Source: Flavobacterium tiangeerense (GTDB lineage: Bacteria; Bacteroidota; Bacteroidia; Flavobacteriales; Flavobacteriaceae). From it: a stretch of DNA of 64,000 bases. The notes under the pieces are model-generated. The model was given only the letters and a program-made list of their open reading frames with translations. It had not been told where the DNA came from and did not search any database. Both the position numbers and the translations under genes were made by a program. How positions within the stretch are numbered: position 1 is the first letter of the stretch; the number at the start of each line of letters is the position of its first letter. Below are positions 16,204 to 25,090 of the stretch, in pieces. The stretch is from the NCBI RefSeq assembly GCF_007830355.1, contig NZ_VLKO01000011.1, forward strand, positions 62,001 through 126,000, read 5' to 3'.

Positions 16204-18743
16204 CGGTTTGTAAATATTAAATCGTTTATCTTTTTACTATCATCTATAACTTGCTTTATAATGTCGTTCCGAGTTTTATTAATATGCTGTAAGAGATTTT
16301 CCTCAAATAGAACTTGACTAAATTTTTTATTTCTATCCAAACTCGACTTTTTGATTTCTAAAATTTCAAGTTTGCTTATGTCATTATAATCAGGATGATT
16401 ACCGTGTCCCCCTAAATTTTTAAATTCTTTTGAGTATTTATGTATCGGTATCCCGTTGTCTAGACCGTTAAAATCAAATTTGTCTTTGTTGTTTTTTACA
16501 AATATATGTAATTCTCTTAAATCAGGATCCAACAATAATTCTTTAGGAACTATATGATGTGCTTCGAAGGTCATTTCTCGCATTTTTCCATTGTAATAAA
16601 GCGCATATTTCCCTTCAAAAAGTTGCTGTATTTGTGATTCGTTAAATTGTGTTACGTCTAATTTGTTCCCAGACACGTCATAAATATCAAGCTTTTTGAA
16701 TCGTTCAATATAAGCTGAAACTACGGATTTGTTAAAGACTTTTTCTAAAGCTCCTTTACCAAGTATTACTCGATGACGGATATTAGCGTTTTGGGTATAA
16801 ACCTCAGCAGCATTTACAGCTATTTCGTCTCCTTTTTCTAGAATGTTTTGTAATGCTTTTTCAGTTTTTTTACTAGCATATTTATTCGCATAATTTTCAA
16901 TTTTTTCACGAACTGTTTTAGGATTAGCCGCTTTTTTTATGCTTTGTAGCATTTTTTTAGTTTCTGCGAAACCTGCATCATCACTGATTTTTTTTATGTT
17001 ATCCAAAAATTTTGACAATTCCTCTCTTGTCGCTGAAAACAATTGCTGTCCGTTATACATTACTTCAAAATAACCTCCTGATATAGCTAATTGTCGGCTT
17101 AGGTCTAAGTTGTCAATATCTGCTCGTATTGCAATTCCTAATCTCTTTAATAAATCAAGTACTTCGTCATTAAGTTTGAAAAGTTTTATTAATTGAAAAC
17201 GGCTAAGGATTACTAATTTTTTTAATGCTTTTACAATTTTATTTCTGGCTTTTTTTCTAACTTGTCTTCCCCTTCTACCAAAAGCATCAATCTCTCGTCG
17301 TAATTCATTGGCTACAATACGTTTGTTAGATTCATACAATACATTACCCGCTTTATCTTTGAGTACTTTTTGAATTAGGTTTCTTTGCGATTTAGGAATA
17401 GCGTCGATGGCTTTGTGTACTAATTTAGCTATTTTAGGAAATTTAGCTAATAAAGCAGCTCCTTTGGTAGTAGCGGCTAAGTATACAGTTGCTCCAGCTG
17501 TTACTATAGCTAATACAATATTAAAAACAACAACAGCAATTAATTCTCCAATTAAATAAGCTTGTAGTCTTGGGTTACCGCTGTTAAATTTTTTCCAAAA
17601 AGTATTCCAGTTTCTACCTATTGCGTCAGTTATTCCGTTTAAGAATTTTTTCAAACCCTCTAATCCACCTTCCCAAATTTTGACCACAAAATCCCATATG
17701 CTTTTAAATAAACTACCTGTTAAAATCCCTTTAAGTAAATCCAATAATCCAACTACTAAGTCTTTTGTTTGGCTGTACAAACCATATATAAATCCTTCAT
17801 AAAACCCTTGGTGGGCACGAGCCATTTCTATTATGAAATTTTCAATTGCAGAACGTTGACTTAAAGTACCTTTTTTCTTTTGTAAATTAATGTACTCATT
17901 GGTAGGTATTCGCACTATATATCCACTTGTAAGTTGCAATTCATCATACAAAACTCTTGCTTTATGAAAATTAGGGTCAGCAAAGGCTTTAGCGGCTATG
18001 TCTAATTTATCAATTGTAGAGGCATCTCGTTGTTTCAATACTACACCATGCCTATGCTTACTCTGTTTGTTTAATAAATAAAATGCTTCTGCTAATGTTC
18101 TTCTATCATCGCCCGTTTTATGTTTATAATTAGGATATAAACGATTTGCAATGTTTATTTCAAAAGTATAGTTTGGTTTCACTAACAAAAAAGTGCGCGT
18201 ATACTTATCCAGTACTTCGTCATAAGGTACAAGTGCAATATGTTTTTTTTCAATATAGCCATATTGACCATCTAATGTTTTTATTTTGTACCAACCTTTA
18301 TTATCTAAATCTTCATGCACTATAGTTACAAAGTCCCTCTTTTTATAAATAGTGGCATAGCGTCCTTTTTTTGCTTTGTACTGAGCGTCATATGGAGAAG
18401 GTGTGGCATGCAAACGAATACCATTTTCTGCTATTACAAATCCTCTTTCGTAAATTGGTTTTAGATTTGCCTGTTTTTTTACCGCAGCTTTAGGTTTTGC
18501 TTTTAGTTGTGATTTTGTTGGCACACTAACTTTTGGTTTGCTTATAACCTCTGATGTGCTAAGTTTAGGTTGATTATTTTCGGGAGCGCTGCCATATTCG
18601 GATGCAATAAATTGATTCCATTCGGCGGCGGCTTTTCCTTCTTCCACTTGCATACGCACCACATGAAGCATGAATTGCCTAAATCGAGCCATTTCGCTTT
18701 CGCTGGTGTCTTTTAAAACTAAGTTATGTGTTTGACGAATCAT
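16200..18743 (-). CDS. Polymorphic toxin with SH3-like, LysM-like, hydrophobic and AHH-nuclease regions
   Basis: 847 residues. Order: N-terminal helical part; basic Pro/Lys linker at 60-95; SH3-like domain about 100-175 (NGIRLHATPSPYDAQYKAKK; GWYKIKTLDGQYGYIEKKHI); LysM-like stretch about 185-240 (YTFEINIANRLYPNYKHKT); long hydrophobic/amphipathic region about 315-445 with IGELIAVVVFNIVLAIVTAG; and a C-terminal AHH nuclease of the HNH/Endo VII superfamily (EAHHIVPKEL near 727, GGHGNHPDYND near 785). It lies directly after tube and chaperone-like genes, exactly where a tape measure gene is expected, and before its immunity gene. It may be a particle-loaded effector, or a tape-measure/toxin fusion. 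Confidence 0.82.
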   Translation of the reverse strand: MIRQTHNLVLKDTSESEMARFRQFMLHVVRMQVEEGKAAAEWNQFIASEYGSAPENNQPKLSTSEVISKPKVSVPTKSQLKAKPKAAVKKQANLKPIYERGFVIAENGIRLHATPSPYDAQYKAKKGRYATIYKKRDFVTIVHEDLDNKGWYKIKTLDGQYGYIEKKHIALVPYDEVLDKYTRTFLLVKPNYTFEINIANRLYPNYKHKTGDDRRTLAEAFYLLNKQSKHRHGVVLKQRDASTIDKLDIAAKAFADPNFHKARVLYDELQLTSGYIVRIPTNEYINLQKKKGTLSQRSAIENFIIEMARAHQGFYEGFIYGLYSQTKDLVVGLLDLLKGILTGSLFKSIWDFVVKIWEGGLEGLKKFLNGITDAIGRNWNTFWKKFNSGNPRLQAYLIGELIAVVVFNIVLAIVTAGATVYLAATTKGAALLAKFPKIAKLVHKAIDAIPKSQRNLIQKVLKDKAGNVLYESNKRIVANELRREIDAFGRRGRQVRKKARNKIVKALKKLVILSRFQLIKLFKLNDEVLDLLKRLGIAIRADIDNLDLSRQLAISGGYFEVMYNGQQLFSATREELSKFLDNIKKISDDAGFAETKKMLQSIKKAANPKTVREKIENYANKYASKKTEKALQNILEKGDEIAVNAAEVYTQNANIRHRVILGKGALEKVFNKSVVSAYIERFKKLDIYDVSGNKLDVTQFNESQIQQLFEGKYALYYNGKMREMTFEAHHIVPKELLLDPDLRELHIFVKNNKDKFDFNGLDNGIPIHKYSKEFKNLGGHGNHPDYNDISKLEILEIKKSSLDRNKKFSQVLFEENLLQHINKTRNDIIKQVIDDSKKINDLIFTNR

Positions 18744-18851
18744 TGGATAGGTATATTATAATGGGTAATTATAGAGCGCAAAAGAGGGTGCTAATAGTAG
18801 AACATAGCTTATTATTTTTTATAGTATCTAAAACAAAAACTCCGAGCGTTA

Positions 18852-19196
18852 TTACAAAATCTCTATTGTAACAGGTTTGGGTTGGATATGGTCTGAAAAT
18901 GCTGTGGTGATATTAAGGCGTAAATCGTCTTCTTGCTCTATTTTGCCATCGCCTCCCAAATAACAGTTTTTGAAAAGCACTTCGAGCGCTTTGAATTCAT
19001 CCATTTTGGAGGCTTGCAGCACCGCAGAACGAATGCTCATATCTGGTTTTCTGAAATAAGCAAATAGTGGTGTTTCATCATCATCTGCAATGGTAAGTTT
19101 AACTACTTTTTTATGCTTGTATTTCCATTGATTGAATTGCGCCTGAGTAATGTTTCCGTCAAGAATATCGGTTTTTTTTGAGGGTACTGTTTCCAT
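18852..19196 (-). CDS. Tail assembly chaperone-like protein, copy 1
   Basis: 114 residues. KHKKVVKLTIADDDETPLFA then YFRKPDMSIRSAV and LEVLFKNCYLGGDGKI is a pattern shared with the protein at 26955-27422 (KLTSEDQL...CRKPSFTTFL...LFLFQECVLD), so the two are paralogues. Proteins of this type lie between tube and tape measure genes in Bacteroidota tail clusters and take the place of the gpG/gpE-like chaperones. Here it stands between the tube and the AHH toxin. Confidence 0.6.
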   Translation of the reverse strand: METVPSKKTDILDGNITQAQFNQWKYKHKKVVKLTIADDDETPLFAYFRKPDMSIRSAVLQASKMDEFKALEVLFKNCYLGGDGKIEQEDDLRLNITTAFSDHIQPKPVTIEIL

Positions 19197-19615
19197 GTTG
19201 AAACTTAATTATTGGTTGTATGATTGAGTTCTTATTGTCTGAGTTGAAAGGGTCTTTTGCTTTTTATTTTGATGGTTTAATCAAAATAGCCATACCAGCT
19301 GTTGTTTATTGACACAGGTATCGATGTCATTGTTATAGTAACTAATTGACTTTTGGATCGTTTATGTCAATTACTTCATTAAAAAAGAGGCTGCTTGAGT
19401 TATTCGTTTTGAGTTAAACAATCTCAACACAGCCTCTTGAGGAAGATTCCTAATCTAAAACGGACGAATAAAGAGTCTGTAAAATGGTTTGCATGCAAAA
19501 GTTATATTCCTGTTGAATTCGTTTTGCGTTATGCGATTGAATGTTTGGTTTCTCTTTTAAGTCGGTTTTTAGCAATAGAAAAGGGCATTGTAATTTTAGC
19601 AATTAATCAGGATGA
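19197..19615. other. Gap between chaperone-like and tube genes with one long hairpin
   Basis: 419 bases. Contains the hairpin at 19385-19438 (listed separately). A plus-strand open frame 19437-19619 uses a TTG start, overlaps the end of the tube gene and has no recognisable features; it is not called a gene. Confidence 0.5.
19385..19438. terminator. Hairpin after the tube gene
   Basis: AAGAGGCTG / CAGCCTCTT (9 bp) continuing inward as TTGAG / CTCAA, with a run of A before it that reads as T on the minus strand. It may act as a partial terminator, making far more sheath and tube than the downstream toxin. Confidence 0.6.
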
Positions 19616-20041
19616 TTAGTTCCACTCAATATGAGAGCAAATCAAATCAAAAGAAACCGCAATTTTGGTATCGCCTTGGCTAATTCCTCTGCTGTTTGAG
19701 TTGAACTCACAGTTTCTTACAGTATGTGTAATTACTTCGTTACTATCATCAAGGTAACTTACGATGATACTGAAAGGGTTTACATCTTGCAATCTTTGTC
19801 CTTTTGGCAAAGCCGCCAAAATAGCTTCTACTTCGTAGTTGTATAAAGTAATTGAAGCTTTTGCTTCATACTTCCCTCTACCTCTGTGTACTGGCATGTC
19901 TCCAGCTCCATAATGGTTTTCTTTAGATACTGAGTCACTATAGTTTACAGCAGTGATACCAGTAACGATATTGCCTGCAATACTTACTTCAATTGATGAC
20001 CAGCTGTGTTGTTGTCCGTTAATTAATGGTAATTTATTCAT
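19616..20041 (-). CDS. Contractile tail tube protein
   Basis: 141 residues. The middle segment HYGAGDMPVHRGRGKYEAKA and then ASITLYNYEVEAILAALPKG is characteristic of inner-tube subunits in Bacteroidota contractile tails (FII/gp19-like fold). The C terminus ends with KIAVSFDLICSHIEWN. It follows the sheath gene by 141 bases, the usual sheath-tube order. Hundreds of copies should stack into the tube inside the sheath. Confidence 0.8.
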   Translation of the reverse strand: MNKLPLINGQQHSWSSIEVSIAGNIVTGITAVNYSDSVSKENHYGAGDMPVHRGRGKYEAKASITLYNYEVEAILAALPKGQRLQDVNPFSIIVSYLDDSNEVITHTVRNCEFNSNSRGISQGDTKIAVSFDLICSHIEWN

Positions 20042-20182
20042 ATGTAGCGTTTATTTGTTTTTTTATCCTGATAACGTTCAGGAGCTATACTCTTTTATTT
20101 ATTTGTTTTTTATCACAATCCAATTAGAAGGGTAGTGGTTGTGATTTTTTTATTGTTGGTGAATTATAACGAATTCAATACA

Positions 20183-21514
20183 TTATGCTTTGTCGATTCC
20201 GAAAGGATTTTTGAATCCTAAATCAACCATAATTTTACGAGCTGTACCAATTGGGGTGATTTCTGCTTTCACTTTTAATTCTGATGTTGCCAAAATGTTT
20301 TGTTTTGGATCTACATATACATCAAAATCTGAAACTTCCTGGTTCGCCACCATTCCTTCTAAAGCAGATCTACATAAGCCTTCAAAGCTTTTTGAAACGG
20401 ATTGAGGTAATTTTCCATCAATATCTACCAAAACTGGAGAAGCTAATTTTGGTAATAAAGCAGTACGCAATAAACGAGTTGCTTTATTTATTGTACGGTT
20501 GTTCTCTACATAAGCAAAGTCTGATGTACCCACAGTACAAGTGTGGCTGTCGTTAAAATAAATACCTGGCAATCCTGTGTGGGTTCTTGCAAAAATGAAT
20601 CTCTTTTCGTTTAGCCCGTTTAAAGTTCCTAACGTTTTAATTTCTTTTCCGCCTACAAAACCAGCTTTGGAAAAACCCTCGCCAGTAAGATTGAATTTTT
20701 CGATCCAAGCGATGTTCTCAGATACTTTTGCTTTAGAGATAGCCCCTAATGCTAATCCTACTGCTGCTGTATTTATGTAAACCTCTTTGAAAGTGAATTC
20801 AAACCCCTCTTTATCGTCATTATTACTGTTATCGATTTTCTGCACCTTGTAAATATTATAAGAATTTTCTACTGGCACTAATTTCTCGTTATAAGCTAAA
20901 GTATAGAGTTTGTCATTCTCTGCTGTACTACCTTTCATAAACAATTTTTGCTCAAAAGCTTTCTCAACATCAATGGCAATTACAACAGATACATTTTCTG
21001 CGTTCAATTCAGATAGATTCATAGCAGTATCAGGATCAAACCCTTTTCCCTCTAAAATTACCTCAAAAGGCATGTAATCTTTGTAACCAAGGGCTGCTTG
21101 TGTTTGTGCTTTTAAAACAGCAGCTTTTGTGTCAGCAAATGTAGCTTCTCCAGAAAAAATAATTGCCAATTGGCGAATATTCCCGTTGGCCTGTTCCTGC
21201 ATAGCCATTGCTTTATCAACAATGTCTTCATAAGAAGTTGCCGCTGTTCTCATAATGTACAAGTCTCCAGAAGGATTCATCCTGAAAAATTGTTGAATTT
21301 GATAGTAAGCCGATTGCCCGTTTACATCGTAATCAGCAGTAATTCCTAAGGCTTCTGCATCTTCTAATGAAGCCAAACGCTCTACTTTTTCAAAAAGTAA
21401 TTTTGAAGTTGGAACTCCGTCAAAAAGTAATCCTGAAACCATGTCTTGATCTGGTGTTCTTCTCCCTAATCCGCCTGATAGTTTGTTAATCACAACATCA
21501 TTTAATGTACTCAT
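20183..21514 (-). CDS. Contractile tail sheath protein (DUF2586 family)
   Basis: 443 residues. MSTLNDVVINKLSGGLGRRT start; middle SGLLFDGVP; later SHTCTVGTSDFAYVENNRTI and RTINKATRLLRTALLPKLASP, the conserved sheath C-terminal region (R..N..R..L). Belongs to the sheath type annotated DUF2586 in Bacteroidota prophage-like clusters. It forms the outer contractile layer. The upstream region holds the shared promoter at 21743-21806; the long leader (about 220 bases) suits a highly made structural protein. Confidence 0.85.
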   Translation of the reverse strand: MSTLNDVVINKLSGGLGRRTPDQDMVSGLLFDGVPTSKLLFEKVERLASLEDAEALGITADYDVNGQSAYYQIQQFFRMNPSGDLYIMRTAATSYEDIVDKAMAMQEQANGNIRQLAIIFSGEATFADTKAAVLKAQTQAALGYKDYMPFEVILEGKGFDPDTAMNLSELNAENVSVVIAIDVEKAFEQKLFMKGSTAENDKLYTLAYNEKLVPVENSYNIYKVQKIDNSNNDDKEGFEFTFKEVYINTAAVGLALGAISKAKVSENIAWIEKFNLTGEGFSKAGFVGGKEIKTLGTLNGLNEKRFIFARTHTGLPGIYFNDSHTCTVGTSDFAYVENNRTINKATRLLRTALLPKLASPVLVDIDGKLPQSVSKSFEGLCRSALEGMVANQEVSDFDVYVDPKQNILATSELKVKAEITPIGTARKIMVDLGFKNPFGIDKA

Positions 21515-21822
21515 AATATAAATTGTTTTAATTGTTTAAATTTTACTTTTGCGTTAAAAAGAGGCAAAAGATGGACTGTAAAAAGTTTAAAAACTTTTTA
21601 TTTTTAATGATTTTAATTTTAAAAAGGTATTTGTAATCTGGAATCCAAAAAGTAGTTTACTATTTTTGGAAAGCTTTCAAAAAACAGTTTTTAAATTGAA
21701 TTTTACTCTTGGCCAAGAGATAAACTTGCTTTTGATATCAAGTACAAATTTAAAGTTCAAACTTGCTTTTTCCAATTCTATTGACTTTGAAAACCAGTAG
21801 TTTCAGTGTTTTAGGCTCTGGC
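21515..21822. other. Sheath leader and promoter region
   Basis: 308 bases holding the P6 promoter (21743-21806) and a long 5' leader for the sheath message. AT-rich; includes AAAGTTTAAAAACTTT at about 21580, a small palindrome. No open frame on the minus strand. Confidence 0.6.
21743..21806 (-). promoter_or_regulatory. Shared island promoter P6 (sheath-tube-toxin operon)
   Basis: Minus strand: CTGAAACTACTG (21806-21795), 42-base spacer, TAAATTTGTA (21752-21743), a textbook TAnnTTTG -7 box. This is the site that best links the element to the known Bacteroidota promoter form. Confidence 0.8.
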
Positions 21823-21990
21823 TTATGTAGCGAGCCCTTCGTTTATAATGGTATAAATTGTACGCTCTGTGAGAAACAAGCTATCCGAAAGCTCAGATAC
21901 GACAACTTTCATTTGTTTTGCTTGATTTATATTCAAATAATTGATTACATATTCTCTTCTTTTGTTTAATAGTGTTCTACTTCTTTTCAT
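21823..21990 (-). CDS. Small helix-turn-helix protein, candidate activator
   Basis: 55 residues, ATG at 21990, stop at 21823-21825. The C-terminal half VVVSELSDSLFLTERTIYTI followed by INEGLAT reads as a helix-turn-helix (x-SELSDSLFLTERTIYTIINE, with S/T-E-R-T-I-Y at the start of the recognition helix); the first half is basic (MKRSRTLLNKRREYVINYLN). It follows the tail-terminator gene by 101 bases, in a unit driven by P5, whose spacer contains the candidate repressor operator. That position makes it a good candidate for the factor that binds CTGAAACTACTG at the eight shared promoters. DNA binding is inferred from the motif only. Confidence 0.7.
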   Translation of the reverse strand: MKRSRTLLNKRREYVINYLNINQAKQMKVVVSELSDSLFLTERTIYTIINEGLAT

Positions 21991-22091
21991 GTTTGGGGTT
22001 TAAAAAAGGGTATTAGGTTAAATAAATTTTAGATTCGGTCGTTGTCGTTTGTATATGTGTTGTCTGCTCTTAATTTAATAGCGCTAAGATT

Positions 22092-22679
22092 TTAAGTAGT
22101 AGTTGCTGAAGCTGTGTCTAAATCTACAGTTCCTTCAATTTGATTTGGGTTGATTCCAATTATCCCTGAGTTTAAGTCGTAGCCAAGTGCCTCTAGCGCT
22201 TCATTACTCAATCCATTATTGAAAAGGATGTATTTCTTTTTCAAGATATTTTCGACCAATGTTGTTTTATAGGTCATTTCCCAAATAAAATAGTCGTTTT
22301 TAGCCCAATACACTTCTTCATTGTTCCATTGCTTTTCTTTTACCTTAAACGTTGAATTAGTGTCTAAATAGGCATTACTACTACTAGTGGTCAATATCGC
22401 TTTATCTATGCGATGGGCGATTTCGAATACATTTTCATAGCTTGTTGAAGAAAGGGTACCAACTGGTAGCACTACATAAATACAAAAAGACACATCTGCT
22501 TTATAGTTTTTTTCAGAAGATGTTTCCCAAGCAACAGTGTCATATTTGAACATTACGATTGGACTTGTAACTGCTGTTTTAAAAACTGCATCACTGTAAA
22601 GATGCACTATTGGCGCATTAGAAGAAAACTCCGTTTCGATAGTGCTCTTTTTTTCGTTATAAAATTCTTTTAAAATCAT
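22092..22679 (-). CDS. Tail terminator-like protein
   Basis: 195 residues. MILKEFYNEKKSTIETEFSS, then VSFCIYVVLPVG and VFEIAHRIDKAI followed by FIWEMTYKTTLVE resembles tail completion/terminator proteins (gpU/gp15-like) that cap the tube and sheath. It lies at the head side of the sheath gene, as expected. In a headless tail the cap would close the particle. P5 ends about 19 bases before the start codon, giving a very short leader. Confidence 0.6.
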   Translation of the reverse strand: MILKEFYNEKKSTIETEFSSNAPIVHLYSDAVFKTAVTSPIVMFKYDTVAWETSSEKNYKADVSFCIYVVLPVGTLSSTSYENVFEIAHRIDKAILTTSSSNAYLDTNSTFKVKEKQWNNEEVYWAKNDYFIWEMTYKTTLVENILKKKYILFNNGLSNEALEALGYDLNSGIIGINPNQIEGTVDLDTASATTT

Positions 22680-22697
22680 ATGATGGATTATTTTTTT

Positions 22698-22762
22698 TAC
22701 AAATATACAACATATGTTTTATTAATTACAACATATTACGTTAAATAATGCAGTGATTTCAG
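22698..22762 (-). promoter_or_regulatory. Shared island promoter P5 (tail terminator and HTH gene)
   Basis: Minus strand: CTGAAATCACTG (22762-22751), the most diverged element copy, 43-base spacer, TATATTTGTA (22707-22698). The spacer includes the palindrome AACATATGTT (22709-22718) and another AACATAT, so this promoter alone appears to be under the adjacent repressor. Confidence 0.7.
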
Positions 22763-22940
22763 TAATATGATTCAATAATTTTATATTGAAGTTACAGTAA
22801 CACAATAAGAAAGGAGCTACAAACATACTGAAAACCAGTTAATTTAGAATAAAATAAACAAATAAAAACTATTTTTTGCTTTATATTATCTAACTTTGCA
22901 ACATATAGCTGAATCCCTTAAAGAAAAACAAAACATATTA
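22709..22940. promoter_or_regulatory. Repeated AACATAT sequences: candidate operator of the S24 repressor
   Basis: In the 280-base gap between divergent genes, AACATAT occurs at 22709, 22730, 22900 and 22932, and again just inside the repressor gene at 22982; the first is a perfect palindrome AACATATGTT. AAACATATTA occurs twice exactly (22931 and 22981). One cluster overlaps P5, the other lies by the repressor's own -7 box TAACTTTG (22891-22898). This suits autorepression plus repression of P5. Confidence 0.55.
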
Positions 22941-22959
22941 CATAAAAAGTATTCATACT

Positions 22960-23760
22960 ATGGAAATACATACTAAGATAAAACATATTATAGACGAGCT
23001 TAAATTAAACAATAACTCATTTGCCAAAGTAATAGGGGTAACTAGCACCACAATAGATAGTATTACCATTGGCCGATTGCAAGCCGATGGTGAAAGAAAA
23101 AGAACCAAACCAGGATTTGACTTGCTTCAAAGTATAATTACTCATTGTAATGTAAATCCCGACTACCTTTTTAAAAATAGTGATGAAATTTTCGTCAATA
23201 AAACAAACAATCAAATTAGTTTGAACATTCCAAAGATTATCACGGTAGATGCTCACGGTGAAGAAAACATCAATTTTGTTGGAGTAAAGGCTCGTGCTGG
23301 TTATTTAGACGGTTATGCTGACCCAGAATACATGGAAACACTTCCTTCATTTAGCATGCCTATGTTAAAAAACGGTACCTATAGATGCTTTGAAATAAAA
23401 GGAAACTCAATGTCGACTACAATTCATGATGGGGATTACCTTTTTGGAAAATACGTCGACAACTTTGATGATATCCTTGACGGCAGAATTTATGTTGTAA
23501 TAAGTAAAAATGACGGTGTCGTAGTAAAAAGAGTTTTAAACAGAATCAGAGAAAGTGGCAAATTAATTCTAAAATCCGACAATAGAGACGGAAACTACCC
23601 CATGTATTCTATTTATGCCGAGGATATTCTAGAGATTTGGTACGCCAGCATGTATGCCTCTAAGCAGATGCCAGATCCTATTAACATCTATGAAAAACTT
23701 CATGCCCTAGAAAGTAAAGTTTATGAAATGGAAGAGGCTTTAAAGAAAAAACTGAATTAA
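22960..23760 (+). CDS. CI/LexA-like repressor with S24 self-cleavage domain
   Basis: 266 residues. N-terminal XRE-like helix-turn-helix (LNNNSFAKVIGVTSTTIDSI) and a PDYLF segment typical of these repressors; then the S24 domain with Ala113-Gly114 cleavage site (KARAGYLDGYA), nucleophile S150 in KGNSMSTTIHDGDY and general base K190 in GVVVKRVL; a C-terminal coiled coil (LHALESKVYEMEEALKKKLN). Activated RecA should trigger its cleavage, so it probably keeps the tail system silent until DNA damage. It is the only plus-strand gene between the two structural operons, ends at a shared hairpin terminator, and faces P5 across the AACATAT repeats. Confidence 0.88.
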   Translation: MEIHTKIKHIIDELKLNNNSFAKVIGVTSTTIDSITIGRLQADGERKRTKPGFDLLQSIITHCNVNPDYLFKNSDEIFVNKTNNQISLNIPKIITVDAHGEENINFVGVKARAGYLDGYADPEYMETLPSFSMPMLKNGTYRCFEIKGNSMSTTIHDGDYLFGKYVDNFDDILDGRIYVVISKNDGVVVKRVLNRIRESGKLILKSDNRDGNYPMYSIYAEDILEIWYASMYASKQMPDPINIYEKLHALESKVYEMEEALKKKLN

Positions 23761-23793
23761 AATTCTAAAAGTTGAGGTTCATTTTCAAATAAA

Positions 23794-23831
23794 AAAATCC
23801 CTCTTACTGTTTTGATGGTAAGAAGGATTTT
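23794..23831. terminator. Bidirectional terminator between repressor and hub operon
   Basis: AAAATCCCTCTTAC / GTAAGAAGGATTTT with A and T runs on both sides; closes the repressor transcript and the hub operon, which converge here. Confidence 0.75.
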
Positions 23832-23850
23832 CAACACTAACTAAAATTAT

Positions 23851-24066
23851 TTAAGAAATAGATCCCGTTCCTGTTCCGGTTTGGGCTGATGCAGATCCAG
23901 TTGTCGTAACTGTTGTGGTTACGGTTCCTGATTTGACGAATGCTTCAATAGCTGATGCTAATTTTTCAGCTATGTTGTCTTTAGACGAAGCATTGTCAGT
24001 TTTTTTGTATTCCTCGTTTAAAAGAGATTTTATTGCCCCTTCTAAACCTGATTTATTTAAAGCCAT
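23851..24066 (-). CDS. Small tail-cluster protein
   Basis: 71 residues ending in a Thr/Gly/Ser-rich tail (TVTTTVTTTGSASAQTGTGT). It starts 7 bases after the spike gene and is the last gene of the hub operon. Family not recognised. Small proteins of similar size follow the spike in some tail clusters; a tip or chaperone role is a guess. Confidence 0.55.
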   Translation of the reverse strand: MALNKSGLEGAIKSLLNEEYKKTDNASSKDNIAEKLASAIEAFVKSGTVTTTVTTTGSASAQTGTGTGSIS

Positions 24067-24073
24067 AATTTTA

Positions 24074-25081
24074 CTATTTTAATAATTCTGTTAATTTTCC
24101 TTTTATGTCATTAAGCTGAATTGAATTTATTGGAGGTCCAGATGGTCCAACTGGTGTGGTCACTGTTATTCTAACTATTTCATCGATCAGTTCTTCTAGT
24201 TTAGATTTTAAACTTTTTCCACCTACATCTATTTTAAATTTGTCATCCATTTCAAAAGTCAAACTTCCTTTTTTAAACGAAGTCATAGCATCTGAAATTA
24301 TAGCTTCAAATCCATTTTTTATGCTGATTTTTGACTCTTTATCTTTTAAATTGAAAATTGTATTGCCTTTGTTTAGATTTACTTCTGTATGTAATTCGTC
24401 AAACGTTATTCTTTGCTTTTCATTACTGTCTTTATCCAAAAATTGCATTTCAGCATTTGCATTTTCTCCGCAAGAAAGTGTAAACTTTAAACGCTCTTTA
24501 ACATCTTCGCCATTAATAGTATTTATAACGGTTTGCTGTTGATTTCCATTAAAACTGTTTTTAGAAATTTCTTTTCCCTTTTCATTATAAAAAGAGGTGG
24601 TAATATTTGAATCCTCTTTACCACTAAACTCTAGTTGTGCAATTTTTTTATATGTAGGTGCCGAGGTTGATGAAGAATCATTGCCTTCTTTTTCTTTGAA
24701 TACAATCTGGAATTTATCCACTTCTGTATCAATTTCCAAATAATGGTTTTCATTATCCTTGAAACGAATAAAAATGCGTTCTACTTCCGAAAACTGAGAA
24801 ATAAACGCTCTTGTTTCTACTCCATCAATAATAGAAGCCAACACCCAACTATCCTTTTTGGGAATGGTAATAATTCCTTGTTCTAAGTCCAGAATAGAAG
24901 CTTTCAAACGTACGTTTTTAATGATGGCACCATCGGCTCTCATAATGTTTACAGTATAAGCGTCTTCTGGATTATGGAGCGATTCTGTTTCTGTATTTAT
25001 TTCAATGACTTTTGCCGCAAAGGTTTCAACAAGTTGATTCTTGCTAGCGACATCTTTTATTAGATCTTTTATATTTCCCAT
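24074..25081 (-). CDS. Baseplate spike (gpV/gp45-like)
   Basis: 335 residues. The N-terminal OB-fold-like part has VNIMRADGAIIKNVRLKAS and GIITIPKKDSWVLASIIDGV, followed by a beta-rich shaft, and ends with PVGPSGPPINSIQLNDIKGK, which matches the C-terminal element seen in Mu gp45-like spikes. The spike is the piercing tip on the hub. It follows the hub gene by 9 bases. No PAAR-like tip protein is encoded next to it; the 71-residue gene downstream is the only candidate partner. Confidence 0.75.
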   Translation of the reverse strand: MGNIKDLIKDVASKNQLVETFAAKVIEINTETESLHNPEDAYTVNIMRADGAIIKNVRLKASILDLEQGIITIPKKDSWVLASIIDGVETRAFISQFSEVERIFIRFKDNENHYLEIDTEVDKFQIVFKEKEGNDSSSTSAPTYKKIAQLEFSGKEDSNITTSFYNEKGKEISKNSFNGNQQQTVINTINGEDVKERLKFTLSCGENANAEMQFLDKDSNEKQRITFDELHTEVNLNKGNTIFNLKDKESKISIKNGFEAIISDAMTSFKKGSLTFEMDDKFKIDVGGKSLKSKLEELIDEIVRITVTTPVGPSGPPINSIQLNDIKGKLTELLK

Positions 25082-25090
25082 TTTGTATTT

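Noticed and set aside
19437..19619. Plus-strand 60-residue frame
   Set aside because: TTG start, overlaps the tube gene end, begins inside a terminator stem, no family likeness.
21763..21969. Plus-strand 68-residue frame opposite the HTH gene
   Set aside because: Shadow of the small minus-strand HTH gene and of the P6 promoter.
22828..22900. A ninth shared promoter for the repressor (CTGAAAACCAGT followed by TAACTTTGCA)
   Set aside because: The element differs at several positions and the spacer is 51, not 42-43 bases. The repressor should also not be under its own regulon's activator.
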